Assembly: GCA_022385805.1 (NCBI GenBank)
Contig: MU277709.1
Location: 72,640 to 136,639, forward strand
From: Pilatotrama ljubarskyi
Taxonomy: Eukaryota; Basidiomycota; Agaricomycetes; Polyporales; Polyporaceae
DNA: 64,000 bases
Direction of reading: 5' to 3'
Below the pieces are notes generated by a model, which did not search any database, was not told where the DNA came from, and was given only the letters and a program-made list of their open reading frames with translations. The position numbers and the translations under genes are program-made. Below are positions 1-12,505 of this stretch, piece by piece (positions within the stretch are counted from its first letter, which is position 1; each line of letters starts with the position of its first letter).

Positions 1-2637
1 CCCCTTTGCCCCCTGCTAGGGCTGCAACTTGCGGCAGCGCGGGGCGATATGGGGAGATAAGGGGCTAGCGTGTGTTTGGTGGCGGGAGATCTAGACGCGT
101 GCAAGAGGCACGCCGCGCTAAGGTTAGAATAATTCGGGGCTGTTTTGCGCGTTTCGCATTTGATCCACGGCTACCATAGATGACTAGGGGCAATTGGATC
201 AAGCTCTTGACAGGAGCATACGTCTCATTTTTAGATGTATATAGAGTACATTCTCCACTCACCGCTCATATCAGGATACTACGTTCTTGTTTTCGTGTCT
301 TGTTCACCTTCTCCCTTACCATTCGGCTCCTGCCGACTTTTCGGCAATGTGGACTATGCCTTCTACCGTTGTGGGAACCAGGGTCGTCCCGCTGTTTCTT
401 GAGACTCAGCATTCCGTGAATGGTGCCGGGTGCATCAATCAGCGCCCTCCACACATGGCATAGTAGCTGGTACGCTCGTAATAAGTCCTCATGGCGCTCT
501 GCCGATGTGCAGCTGTTTGATGCAACGCTCTACTCATCATACCTTCTCAGTGGCTAATTTGTAAGTCGAGTCAAAACTTGATTGGGGCCCGGAAGCTCTT
601 CCGAACGTACGGCTCGCCCACCCGTCCGAACGTGGTATCCGGCGGGTACTAAGTGTCTGAGACAGCTTTGCAGTGAGATCCGCCAAAAATTCCTTTGACA
701 CCTCCTCGATCTCTGCAGATTCGACCGACTCAGATCGTGGGGCGTTGCAGTGCGTCACCGAAGTCCTTACACCGGTACCGATCAAGATCGGTGCAGTGTA
801 CGACTCGCTGCCAAGTCCGGCTGGCAAGTGCCGCGTCAACGAGGCACAACAATGCCTAAACACTCTCCCACATGGCTCGCTTCCACATGGCAACTTGGTG
901 GAATACTAATACATCCACGCGCAGCGTCGGGTCGTGCGTGATTCAGATTATGCACGTTGCGAGCTGATATCGCATACGAGACGGGCTGAGGCTCTGCTGA
1001 GGCTGCAGGACATAGTTGGTGATCCGTGATGGTAGGCAAGCGGTCCCTCCGGAGAGGTCGCGGGCTGCCAGGCGATGCCCGAGGCTGCACGACATACAGG
1101 CATGTTGGACTAGGTTGGAAGGGGCTCGACCATCTAGTGAGGAACACACGCGGTCTGCGTCAGGGTGTCAGTCACTGTTGAGCGGTGATAGCTAAACAGT
1201 GATAGGGACGGGCTGCGCCAGTGTCGTGCGCGTGATGGCCAGCTCGCACGCCGTAGCTAGCTATGCTCTTGTAGCCGGCAACTGAACATGAAGCAAGTGA
1301 AACTGAAGAAGCTCGATATGTCGGCGGCCAGCAAGAATGCGGACACGTGAGCAGTGTGCGCGGTGGCGTTATGCGCGAGCCCGAGCCACGCCCGGGCGGC
1401 AGTATGGACGCAGTGCAGCTGAACTGCATGCATGCACTCGACTCCAAGCCACGCACGACCCCTGCACGTCGAGAGGGTGAGATCGCGCCGTGCACTTGCT
1501 CCCAAGATGTGCTGCTGGCTGCGCTCATCGTGGGCGAGGGACGGACCTTGTATCAGTTTGAGAAGGTAACATTCAGGTTGGGCTGCGGGACGTTGACGTA
1601 CTCATACGTATACTATGAGGCATACAATCTGCATGTACAGACCTCACGCCTTTAGAACCTCCGAACGCGTGCTGGTCGAAATGAGCGGCGCTGACGGCAG
1701 GGGACAACATCGAGAACTCGCACCTCGAATGCTCGGCGTGCCAAGCTGACATATCGGCGTCCGTGGGATGTTCCCGTGGATGTATTGCCTCACAGTTTAG
1801 GAAGCGGTAAGAAAAGGGATCCCTTTCCCTGTAATACGACATCGGTTTCTCTGTGCGTTTCGGCACACCCAGAATCAAAGGACGTCTGCCGTTATACATG
1901 CTGTCCTTGCCATTGCTGGACAAAACAGGTAGCGCGGTCACGACCTCCATATGACAAACGATCAGCATCTCATGGATGAGGAAAGGCCGTACGGGAGACT
2001 GCGTGGCGGACCTACCGCTTTGCTCACGTAAAGCGAGCCAACGACCAGCGTACTCCCTGCTCACATTGCAGTGCTGAGCGGCGCGCGCCCTCATGGGCGA
2101 CCGCTGGACAGACGAAAAGAGAACAAGGGTGCCTTGGAGTGCTGGAAACGGACGACTGAGACGGCGAAGCACCGGATCGCAAGCGTCAGCGGCTCAGCGT
2201 TGCGTGATCCGGGGCGACGTCGCGATGAGAAACGGACGCATTCTTGCACAAGACGTGGCAGGAGAGTGCCCCCGCGCGGATGGCTGGATATGAACGCGGC
2301 GTGCACGGACCAGGCGGAGGGGAGTTGCAGGTGCGGGGCGCGGCTGGGCGCGTTTGGGTCCGCGCGCAATGAAAAGGTTTGTCCGAAGCGCGTCGAGGCG
2401 CGATATGGGCGCCTCTGGAAAAAGCGCGCTCCGTTACGTAAGCGCTCGGATGGCGCCGGCTACCCCTCGACGCGACGCGCTCTCGCCGCGGTGTGCCCAT
2501 CCGCGTCTCTTCCTGTCACACGTCGCCGACGCCTCAACCACCGCCCCCGCCGCGTCCATCGTCCCCTCAGACACATCCTACAGCCTCGGCGGCCTCTCAG
2601 ACCACTCCCAGCCCGTCGACGACGCGCTTTGCCGCTT
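1..2637. other. No gene recognised (upstream of the Whi5-like gene)
   Basis: Both strands carry only short, mutually overlapping open frames with no recognisable motif. The longest, about 199 codons on the minus strand near 1573-2172, has no domain, no splice-supported extension and mixed composition. The last few hundred bases are presumably the promoter and 5' UTR of the gene starting at 2638. No tRNA, repeat array or transposon end was seen. Confidence 0.5.
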
Positions 2638-4855
2638 ATGGCCACCCCATCGTCCTCTGCGACGACCCCTTCGCCCAGGCCGCGGTATCTGCATTCGCCG
2701 GGAGACGCGTCCTCCTCCACAACCATGCCAAACGGCTCCGCCGCTAACGGTGGCGACGACAGAGAACGCGTAGTCCAGAAACTACGGAGCCAGGCCGAGC
2801 TCAACCAGGTGTGTACGACTGTACTCTCCCATCAGTTCCCAACTGTTCTATGCAAGGGCTCCATCGCGGTATTGTTCTCCGTCGTCTTGCCTCTTCTCCG
2901 ATAGTTCTGCGGCGAGCACCGTCAACTCGACCAATCCGGGAGATGCTCTCCCCAATCACTTCTTCGTTCTTCGACGCAGTGCTCCGCGTTATCAATACGC
3001 TGTGAATTGTATCCGCGTTCACTCGCTACCGGATACGGAGTTTGGTACGCATTCATAGCGTACTAAGGGTGCAGAAGCAGGCTCTCTTGCATTTGTCCGC
3101 TTATTGTTCCCTGAGCGTCATCTATCCTGACGAAAGCCTGCCGCTAATTACCCCTGTTCTTCCGATTTCCAGCTGGCCCTGAACCTTCGCGCCCGCCTCG
3201 CATACGCTAACTTCAAGGTCAAAAACAATACGACCAGTAACACGCTATTAGAGCCAGATCCGCAGCTGCATGCCGCCGCTAGGCACACGCCCAACGGGCG
3301 AACACCCTCCAAGCCTACCAATGTGCATCTCTTCGGAATTCCAGGCAGCCCTAGTCCGGGACAGTCATCGCGCTCAGGAGCCCGTAGAGGCTCGATGGCT
3401 CCGCCCCCACCGGTCACCGCTTCCGCTGCGCAGAGTTTATTCTCATCCTTATTAGCGCCGCCTCCTGCCAAACGCGCTCGGACCATACACAACCCAGACG
3501 ACCCGCCCATCCCTGCTCCAGAGAAGGCAATCGAACACGCCCGCTCACCTCTACGGCCAGCTAAGGTCGCACGTACGCCCGATTCCCATGCGAAATCGAA
3601 GTCGAAGAAGAGCGCTAAAGACAAGGCGGGCGCTCCATCGTCGGCGAAGGGCAAGGGCAAGGCGAGACAACGCGTTTCCGCCGATGGCAGCTTCACGCAA
3701 CACGCAGAAGCCTTTGGAGAAGGAGATATAGACGTAGAGGCTGCCAAGACGCTGACGCATTTCCTCTTGCAACACCGGCCATCCGTGTCTACCACAGCAG
3801 AGTCGCCGCGGTCGAGTGTGTCGGCAGGTTCAGACATCGGTTCCACGCAATCATTTCCGCACTACGCGCAAAGCGCTACGCGAACGGTCCCCGGCAGCCA
3901 GGGGTCTCCCTTCGTCGCTCCCGACATGGGTTCTGCTGCCACGCCGCCACACTCCCCCGCACTCTCCCAGGCCTCTCCTGCACTTTCTCATGCAATAGCG
4001 CACCGGCAGGGCATTCAGCAAGGGAGCAACCTGCGGCCGGAAGGAAGCGGGACGCCGAAGATGACGCCTCGCGAGCGCGTAGGGAGCGTCGAGGACACGG
4101 ACGCTGCAGGCATGCTCCTCCTCATGGCTACTTCGCCTTCGCCCGCAAGACCGACGACAACGCGAGACCGGGATGCAAGAGACGCGGCCGTATACCAGGC
4201 TTTACGCGGGGGAGGTTCGGGTCTGAAAGGCCGCGTGCTATTTCCGTCGTACGGAGGCGGAGAAGAAGGCAGAGGGGGCGCCCACTCTCGGACGCTGTCT
4301 AGGGAGATGAGCGGAAGCTTTGGCTCGATATCCAGTGCTATGACGGAGCCCGTATCTCCTCGCACCATTCCTGGCAGGCGGACGGCGGAGCACCCACAGG
4401 CTCCGCCGCCTGCGACGGGACAGGGCGGTTCGGCTGGCGACGGACGACTGGACGTGCCAATGTTCCCGACGATCACGCCTCCCACTCCGACCGACCAGAC
4501 ATCCGCTCAGCTCCTCCCCGCCCCGCCGTCTTCGCCACGACAGACTTCCGGGCGACGGCATCCGCAATCCGTGGCGCAGGCCGCCAGTACTGCTGACAAC
4601 AAGCCATTCCCGCCTCACACGCCTAACGCTTCGTTCAGCCTAAGCGACTACGTCAACGTCTCTCCGTCTCCTGCAGCTACCATGCAAGCACAGCCCAGAC
4701 AGCCTCAGAACGTGACGGCCTCTCAGCTAGCGAGACGATTATTCGAGGAGCACCAAGCGCCGAGTAGTCCGACCCGTCGTTCACACCACCCTCCACCATC
4801 GTCGCCTTCGCCCTCGCAGAAGAGCGGCCTGAGCGCGGGGGTCGACATTGTATAG
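2638..4855 (+). CDS. Whi5/Nrm1-like G1/S transcriptional repressor (putative)
   Basis: Two exons, 2638-2808 and 3173-4855, join in phase 0 to give about 617 aa. The junction creates a helix, residues about 58-76, reading LALNLRARLAYANFKVKNN. This fits the short Whi5/Nrm1 (GTB) motif by which fungal repressors bind the SBF/MBF transcription complexes at G1/S. The rest is low-complexity and rich in Ser, Pro and Ala with many SP/TP sites, as expected of a CDK-regulated repressor. It includes a basic KSKSKKSAKDK-type stretch and two short conserved-looking segments (AAKTLTHFLLQ and AAGMLLLMATSPSP). The 364-nt intron is long for this window, so a missed exon or another start (ATG at 2725) is possible. 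Motif and layout are seen in the sequence; the role follows from the family; the repressor identity is inference from a short motif. Confidence 0.55.
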
Positions 4856-6393
4856 TGCCCATCTCACCGTCACCGTTATGAGGTGGTTCTTCAACGGCCC
4901 AACGTCTCTTCATGCCAATGTATCGGTCTCATTCCATGCCCCAGGCGCCTCTCAAGCCCCCGGATGGACTCACCGTGTATTCCAACCCAACGACCCGTGT
5001 CTGCTTGCATTTGTAGCCCTTTCCCTCCAACTACCCTCTATCACTTTCGTCTATCGTTACGACCCTGCACGCCCGTCGCCCGCATGTTCCCGCTGCTGCT
5101 GGGTCGGTTCCTCTCTATTTATCGGAGATGCTGCTTCCATCATGTCCTCACACACACGCCGTGTCATGAACGTCTCGCAGACTACTAGCAAACGCGCGCG
5201 GCGGCTCAGGCCCAGCCATTGGCGTCCATTCTCTACCGTCAATCCAGCTATTTATCGCCTTCAGGGTGTCGGCGCGGCGCGGTACGCGCCTCCCATGGGC
5301 TCCATAGCGAGCCGCCGCCCCTGTCTTGTGTAGCCTATCTTCGCCAGGATCCCTCGCATGTTCTGTTGTGGTCGTGTCCAATGCCCGGACCTGTCTCGCT
5401 ACCTCCGCCGGTCTCTTCAGCGTCAGTGTCAGCGCCTCCGTTCTGCCTGTGCACCTTACGCCTTACGCCTTTTTCATCCCGTGAGCATCCTCCACGATTC
5501 TCCCCCGCACGATCTAGCCGCTCCCTGTCTTGCTTTGCTGTCTATAGTCGTTCACCCCGTTCGTTCGTTCGTCTCTTTGGCCCTGTTTATTGTCACCTTC
5601 GCTTCCTTTGATCGCTGTTCGTGTCGACGTCGTTTGTTGCGGTGATGATACGGAGACGTGCGTTCCCCTTTCTACCTACGCCGTCTGGCCCTCACGCTGT
5701 TCACGATACTCCCAGTCCTCTTCGACTTGTACGCGACCTTCTGAGTCTCCTGTTACTTGCTATAATCCTCTCCACAAGTCCCACGACGAGCCTGTATGTC
5801 GTCCGTGTACTACCACGTCCGCGAGTATGACCCTCAACGCAAATCAAACTAACAGCAAAGACGTTGGACATTCCGTGGCTCCCTGAATCGCGCTGGGCCG
5901 ACTCTCGACGCCCGCGTCGGACGCGATGCGGTTTGAGCACCGGGCCGGGCCGGCGCGGTCGGCCGTGTGGGCGCCTCCGCTCCGCGCGCCAGTTTGACGG
6001 CGTCTCGCGGTCACGCAGGTTCGTACAGAAGGCCTTCTCCACGGTCTGAGTCGGGTTCCTCCTCGACGTCCACGTCGCTCGCTCCCCTTGCTCCTTTACC
6101 GTCAGTCTCAATACTTCTGCGATTCAGGGAGTTGTACTAGGTTATTTAGGGAGGCTCCTTGACGGTACGTTGGGCCTCTTGGGGAGACTAGGGTAGAGCC
6201 CTCTCGGCCGCTCGGAGCTAGAGGTCTCAGGGCCTGTATCCCTACCGTGCAGGCGCTCAGACAACTAACGAACATCAAGTGGACGTAGGGCGCGACGCGT
6301 CGTGTATGTAGTTTTGAACTCTGTATGTGAGTCACGCGTATGTGCTGAAACCGGACGTTTACTGAGGGCGGCAGAGCTGCAGCACCCGCAACG
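4856..6393. other. Intergenic, pyrimidine-rich; no gene recognised
   Basis: Between two plus-strand genes. The stretch from about 4980 to 5830 is strikingly rich in C and T on the plus strand, as is common in 3' UTRs and CT-type promoters of basidiomycetes. Its open frames have no motifs and no splice support. It probably holds the terminator of the Whi5-like gene and the promoter and 5' UTR of the next gene. Confidence 0.5.
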
Positions 6394-8861
6394 ATGGCGA
6401 ACTACTCCAGCGCGCAGCAGACATCCCCTTACGACATGAGTCACTACCTCCGCCAGCCGTCCTCGTCCCCAATCATGCAGCGCGCGGCCATACCCTCCGG
6501 CAACCCGACCCCCTTCAAGGCGCCCGCGCACAAGCACGCCCACCACCTGCATTCCATTCCCCCACGCGAGAAGTCGACGCGCACGCTCATCATCGACCAC
6601 CTTCTCTGGGTGCACGGCCGCACGCGCTTTGCGCAGGCCCGCGCGGAGCTCGGCATGACCGACCGCACCGGCGGGCCTTCCGCGGCGAACTACGCGCACC
6701 GCGAGCGCCCCGAGAACTACGAGGAGGAAGAGGAGATCTACAGCGAGGGCGAGGACGTGTACGTACTCCGGGCGCGCGAGGGCGGCCCGGAGCATACGCA
6801 TGGGGACGACGAGGAGGACCGGCTGGAGATGCAAGACCTGCCACTCGCGCGGAACTTGCGCCTACGCGCGGAGAGCGTGGAGAAGGTCGCGACGGCGATG
6901 CTGGACCAGCCTCCTGAGGTGCGCCCGCTTCATCCAGATGACCTGCTGGATCCCCCGACATCGCCGTCGCTGCAGCCGCAGCAGGCGAGGCAACACCAGC
7001 ATACGCTCCCGAACGGTGTACGGCTGCGGCTTGCGCTCGCTACAGTCATCAACGACTTGTTTTCCCGTCGTGCGCCTGATCCTCAGAAGAGTCCCGTCAG
7101 CCCTGTCGACCCGTCGATCCCTACTTCCGCCCTTCTCCCGTCTGTCCTCGTCCCTCTCGCTGCAGTTTCTGACGCCAACTTATCACCCGGGGCGTTGCGC
7201 TCCCCCCGGAAACCGACTCCAAGTGAGTATATCCGCTCGCTATATGCGATTGGTACGGATCCCGAGACGTCCAACTCTCCCCCTTCGTTACGCTGCCCCC
7301 GGCACCTCCACATGGGCTGTGAGATATGCGTCGAGGCGAAGACGCAGTTCAACGTACGTCCGGTACCTTCGCGGGGCCGTACGAATACTGGCCGCGCCGG
7401 CTCAACAACGGGGAGCAGCCCCGGGGAAGGCTCGTCGAGCATGAACACGCCTGTGATCGCTACTGGAGTAACTGGGTGGCAGGACGGTAGCGGTATTGGC
7501 TCGGGGTTGGCACGACCGGGACCGAAGGGGACAGTCTTGCGACGGCCATCGATCCGCAACGCGACCATTCCTGGCCCAAATGGACAGGAGATACAGACCA
7601 TGAGCAATACGAAGCTCGCCGAGTTCATTGTTCGGTTCCTCCGTCTCAGTGCGCTTGTAGCCATGGAGCTCGGACGGGAGGCTACGGAGGATCGTGCCTC
7701 GGTGGATGGCGGAGACAGGCGAGAGGAGGACGGTACCAGCGCAGGTCCCTCAGGTCAAGGGCCACAGACACCGCGACCCGCGATGATGTCACCCCAGACC
7801 TCACCAAGGACATTCGCTCAGAGGAACTCAGATCCCAACTTCTACTCCCTGAACGCGCTACGGCCGTCGAGAGAGTGGTACCTCCTCCTCGCCGGGCTGC
7901 TCACGCGCGCAGTGTTGGAAGGTTATCTCACGGCCGGATGGAGGGGCATTGAGCCGCTAGAGGTCCTGCTCGGTGTAGGTCTCGGGGCCGCTCCTCCCAC
8001 CCCGCGACCGAACGGACAGGATAACCGTCCGCTCAGCAGCGCAGGCTCGGCTCCATCAGGGACTACTGCAGGTCGTGCAAGTGGCGGAGACGACCCAGAG
8101 TTCAAGGAGTTCGATCCGGACGACTTGCCTGAGTTGGAGGAGGCTGCGAGGATCCTGTTCCCTTCTCTTCGCGAGCCTATCGGCGGCGGGAACTCTCCCG
8201 TGTACTACCAGCGGGAGGGCGCGGAACTCGACTATGAAGTGGAGATGACGGAGAGGCTCGCACGGGTGAGTCCTTCCTTTGGTGCGCTCGTCAACAATCT
8301 ATTACTGACAGTTGCGGCATCGCAGTTCTACGCCGTTCCCCCATCTACGCCGGATGTCGCAACACACATGGAAGATCTGGCATGGCAGTTCCCCGCCGAA
8401 GCCGTCGAGAGGGCAGCAGTAAGATTCTGCGAAGCTATCGCTCAGTGGCGAGGCAAACCTGAGCTCGAGACTGTACGTCCCACATCTACGGCTCTTTTCC
8501 TCGTACGATGGGCTCATCCTGATCTAAGTACAAGAAGGCCTCCTGGATCAAAGGCAGCAGAGACGAACAACGACCATCTACAGCTGGGGGCAACGCTGCC
8601 GGGTCTAGCTCCGGCACGGCTGCGATGTCGATCGAGTCCCTGGTACACTCGAACCCGACGAGCCCTTCCACATCCAACACGTTGCCCACGCCGATTTCCG
8701 CGACGGTGTCTACGCAGGATACGCGGCCGCGGAGGCCCACGATCGAGCGGTACTTCACGATGCCTCCGGCCTTTGCTCTGCACGGCAGGAAGAGGAGGCG
8801 AGAGGATGGCGATAGAGGCGATGAGGGACGGAGACCCCATGGGCCCTCATCGTTCATGTAA
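6394..8861 (+). CDS. Large protein of unknown function, three exons
   Basis: Exons 6394-8265, 8326-8472 and 8529-8861 give about 783 aa. The first intron (60 nt, GTGAGT...CTGAC...CAG) is a multiple of three without a stop, so unspliced reading also stays open; the second is 56 nt. The N-terminal third has a region around LLWVHGRTRFAQARAELGM and an acidic run of Glu (about residues 109-120). In the middle are CPRHLHMGCEIC, which has three Cys, and Leu-rich helices (FIVRFLRLSALVAMELG, WYLLLAGLLTRAVLEGYLT). The C-terminal end is basic (GRKRRRED). No signal peptide is seen. I do not recognise a family. The helical segments suggest a folded core inside long disordered regions, perhaps a nuclear regulatory protein, which is only inference. 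Confidence 0.75.
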
Positions 8862-10461
8862 GCAAGAAGGACACTTCTCTCGGGCTTCAGAACGGGACTA
8901 TTGGAGGTGTGTTGTGGGACGGTCTGCCGTAGAAGATCTTACCGGACGTGAGTCGCTCTTGTTCCCCTGTGTCTTCACGGCTTCAGCTCACCACAGCTGA
9001 CCGTCGACTATCACAGTGTGTATCATATCTCAGTTCTGCTGTTGTTGACGATGCTGTCGCTTTGTTGTTACCCTATTGTATGTATCATCTCCGGCTGGGC
9101 GGGTTCTGACAGCTTGCCAGCCCGCCGGTGCATCACCATCCTGAATCGTCTGCGATCCTAAGGCCGTCTGCTCGTTTGACGCGCACCCAAGGGCACTCTC
9201 CAACCTAGACGTGATAGCTTTTCCTCGCAACATAGAAGTGGTGCGTAGTAGTTCGTGCGTATTGCTATTCAACAGGCACCTCTTCGCTGTGCGTCACTCC
9301 ACAGGTCACAAGCTCTCGCTCCGGCTTGCGCAATACGCACACTTCCTCACGAGCCCAGCAGCAACCAAAGCTGCGGAGACCGGCGAGAGGAAGAGAGGTT
9401 ATGGAAATGCATGTCGGCTTAAATCATCGCTAAGTCAGGAGTTGGTGAGTGCGATGTTTCATAATAGCCAGTTCCCGCTTCTTTCATACAGTACCGTGCC
9501 ATACGTCACCGCTGAATAAGGCTCTGTCATGGGGTTTTCCGCGGGGCGCGCTCACTTCACTGATATTTGCATTCGACTCCCCGTGTTTGGTCAATGGCTA
9601 GAGTCCCCCGTCGCCCGGGTGTGCTCGCAGCCATGAGTCGCACGGCCATACCTAGCGAGAAGCGGGAGATAAGATAACCGCCGGACATTGTCCAGCATGG
9701 GGCCAGCATCACCTCCGGATCCTCATCCTTACCTTCTATCCAGCTCGTATCTTCCTGCTCTATCAAATCAACGCTCACGCAGTGCAGATCGGCACCTCCA
9801 GAGCGGCAGCTAACTTCATGCCATGCACTCATGCTGATACAGAGCGGCGACGCTGTACGTATATGTCCGCTGATGCACATCACCCTTCTCTCGTAGCTCC
9901 GTTCCCAAGCGGACTGAACGCGAGGAACTCTTCGAATCTGCAAGTGGTTCAGATGCCGTCATGAGATGTTCCGGGGCATCGTGTACAAAGAGCCAAGGAA
10001 GTGCACTGTGGGATAGAACGCAGGTGTTCATTGGGAAGGTGTAAAGAAGCTCCTCGCGGTCTGCATTGACCCTCGAGGTGAGCTCAATACGGCATACTCA
10101 ATACTCGTCACGCTGATCGCGATCCAATGCAGCAGGTTCATCTCAAGTACCCTATCGCTCATGTCAATGTAGGATCTGAAGAGCCTCTCATCCTAGTGTT
10201 TTCACCGGCCCTCTTCTCGGGGTGGCACGTTCCATGAGATTTGTCACTTACTCGCACTCCGAGTCCACAACCATCGGCCCCGTACAGTGATGCATTGAAG
10301 GCATAGTTTTCCGAGGACACTGATATACCGAGTACTCGCACAATCTCGGAATGCTGTGCTCGTACACGTTGTACTGCTACTCAAATGATTCCTATGACAG
10401 GACGAAGATGCACCGATTCGCGGGCGAGGAGCCTGTCCTGTCCGATGCCTGTAGCACAAAC
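8862..10461. other. Intergenic, no gene recognised
   Basis: AT-richer than the flanking genes, with stops in all frames at short intervals. Nothing with domain or splice support was found. The right end contains the downstream part of the small peptide gene at 10520-10747, which reads on the minus strand. Confidence 0.5.
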
Positions 10462-10519
10462 CTGAGGTAAGTCATCCGGATTCTCATACAGCGCATGGAT
10501 CGGTGACCTACGTTGGGTC

Positions 10520-10747
10520 TCAGAGGCAGTCAGCAGGCGAAATGCTCCCACCGGCCACGTTGATATGGCAAGGGTCAGCACCGCCCACCACGGACGGAGG
10601 GGGCACTGTATGCACATGAAAAGTCAATACTGCATGCTATGACTTGTCGTGATTAAGCTTGTCACCCAGGTCCTTGACAACCAGCGCGCCTGCCACAATA
10701 GCGGCAAAGCTGGGCAAGAGGAGCAAAATTTGGGCTGTCCAGCGCAT
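10520..10747 (-). CDS. Small secreted peptide, DCL family (copy 1)
   Basis: Exon 1 is 10747-10666 and exon 2 is 10605-10520; the 60-nt intron is in phase 1. The product is 55 aa. It starts MRWTAQILLLLPSFAAIVAG, a signal peptide, followed by ALVVKDLVPPP and a short mature part with one Cys (residue 40) before the C-terminal SPADCL. As in all family members, exon 1 ends just before the VP segment and exon 2 ends in Asp-Cys-Leu-stop. A second intron, 10511-10462 (GTAGGT donor, ATGACTTAC branch, CTCAG acceptor), begins 8 nt after the stop, so the 3' UTR is spliced. A TATA box lies about 80 bp upstream. Function unknown; secretion and possibly one disulphide are inferred. Confidence 0.78.
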
Positions 10748-10822
10748 AATGTACGATGGCTGTCTCCTGAGGGTGGTGCGCACAGTATCGGAGTAAGAAT
10801 GCCTAGAGTCCATGCCGCGAAT

Positions 10823-10832
10823 CCTTTATATA
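10823..10832 (-). promoter_or_regulatory. TATA box of DCL peptide copy 1
   Basis: Minus-strand TATATAAAGG about 80 bp before the ATG at 10747. The other family members have the same arrangement. Confidence 0.65.
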
Positions 10833-12131
10833 CTGCTGGGTAGCGGCCCAGTCGTGGCGGAATGCAGATTCTAGATCACGGGTTGGGTGGCATCAGCTGA
10901 ACGATACTGTGAGGGTAGTGTCTTCTACAGCTGGAAGTCACGCTGACCGAAGTATTTGCTCCCGCTAATAAGGTACTGTGGCGTTGACAGTACTGTGCGC
11001 AACGTGTCGAACCTACTTTCGTCGCCACTCGTTATAGATGCCCGAGTGCCTCTTGAGAGAAGTACAATGTAGGGCAATGCGTGTCTGTCGTTCGACGCAG
11101 AAGTCGAAGTATGCCGGTGAGCCCGGACCACTCAGATCAGTAGGTAGACGTGAGTTTCGGCTTACCCGCCTCGGTAGACTGCCTTGCAAAGAAGCCATGT
11201 CGTTGCGACTCGGGCAGACGTTCATGCACATTGTGAGCGATAAGCTGCTTCTTGATGACCACTTCGCCGGTCTTACAGGCCAGTCGTCCCCGAATGTAGG
11301 AACACATTGCCATTACGGCCACAGCACAGGCGCAGGGCTTTCCAGGCCAGCTGATTAGTATACCATCCGCAGAAGGCAGAGCGTATGGTATGGCAGGTAA
11401 CCCGAGGCTCACACTCCCTGGCCTAGCACCAAACGCAAGCCGCCTTACAGTCTAGAGGCGTCGAATGAATGCTGGAGCACAGAGGTGCCGTCCACTTTGA
11501 CGCCGTTCCAACCCGATGACTGGATATCCCACTCTATGTGGCCGCACGAACGCGTTACTACTGGGGCTATCAATCTACTGCACTCGCTGTGGCCGTGCAC
11601 GAGGAATCATTGGACGGTCTTGCTATATGATACATCAACTATTCACGTCTACCGCTTTCTACCAATATCCGAGCTCACCCTGGCAGGTTTTCCCGCAACA
11701 TGGGGCGTACAGAAAGGGGTCTGGTCGATCTCTGACGCGGTGGCGTAGAAGGTAAGTGGTTGTGCTCGCACGACGGGAGGGGTACCTTACGTCTGCTCTT
11801 AGAACCTTAGAGGCACGATGCTGCCGACGCCGGGGTTGTGTCTGCGAGGCCGAACAAGAATTCGAGTTTTGACATCGTACTGTACAGTGGCGAGTGTTTT
11901 CATGCTGCTGAATGAATTCTTAGTAGGCAAGCCTTGGTGGTGCAAAGTTCGCTTTGAGACATTGCCGCTCTCAGCGTCGAACTTGAGGGCTACTGCTGCT
12001 CTGCGGAAGTCGTATCGATAGTTCAAGTTCTGCCGGCCGGTACAGCCTGAGCCCTATGGTGCATACGGCGCTGTATATCCCAGCCAATACAAGATCCTAC
12101 TGGACCGATAATTTACAACGCCCATAGATGT
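10833..12131. other. Intergenic between two DCL peptide genes
   Basis: About 1.3 kb with short frames only. I looked for a further copy of the small peptide family (signal peptide, phase-1 intron, GACTGCCT near a stop) on both strands and found none. The right end is the 3' exon side of the gene at 12193-12402. Confidence 0.45.
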
Positions 12132-12192
12132 CTGCATAGCAAGTCAGCGCAAGCTCCGGCCGGCAATGTCGCGGGGTATCTCACCGAGAAGC

Positions 12193-12402
12193 TTAGAGGC
12201 AGTCACCGGGCCCCGCGAGGGTTCCGTCAGTGCTGGCGCAACCGTCGGCGACTGCACTCTCCGGGGTGACTATCAAGCGCAGGAAGCGTCAGCATAGGGT
12301 TCGTTCCGACAGGCGTTGCCGCTGGAAGGTGCACGTACCAAGACCCGCGACGAAGGCGGCGAACATGGGGAGAGCGAGGAGGAGCTTAACGTGGAAGCGC
12401 AT
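12193..12402 (-). CDS. Small secreted peptide, DCL family (copy 2)
   Basis: Exon 1 is 12402-12339 and exon 2 is 12269-12193; the 69-nt intron is in phase 1. The product is 46 aa. MRFHVKLLLALPMFAAFVAG is a clear signal peptide, and the mature part has Cys at residue 32 and ends GPGDCL. The opening MRF and a Leu-rich core match the 36-44 kb copies, but the VREL segment before the VP motif is missing. A 3' UTR intron at 12184-12132 (GTGAGA donor, GCTGAC branch, TATGCAG acceptor) starts 8 nt after the TAA. A TATA box lies about 100 bp upstream. Function unknown; secretion is inferred from the leader. Confidence 0.8.
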
Positions 12403-12497
12403 GTTGGTTCACTGTCGGTGACTGGTAGTGGTGGTGATTGGTGCGGGGTGTGTCGGTGGTGAGTCCGATGGGGTTGGATGGCTGAAAACCCGCCTCG

Positions 12498-12505
12498 CTT
12501 TTATA
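12498..12505 (-). promoter_or_regulatory. TATA box of DCL peptide copy 2
   Basis: Minus-strand TATAAAAG about 100 bp before the ATG at 12402. It is the only such element near this gene. Confidence 0.65.

Noticed and set aside
1573..2172. A 199-codon minus-strand frame as a gene
   Set aside because: No motif, no splice-linked extension, overlaps other frames, composition like noncoding DNA.
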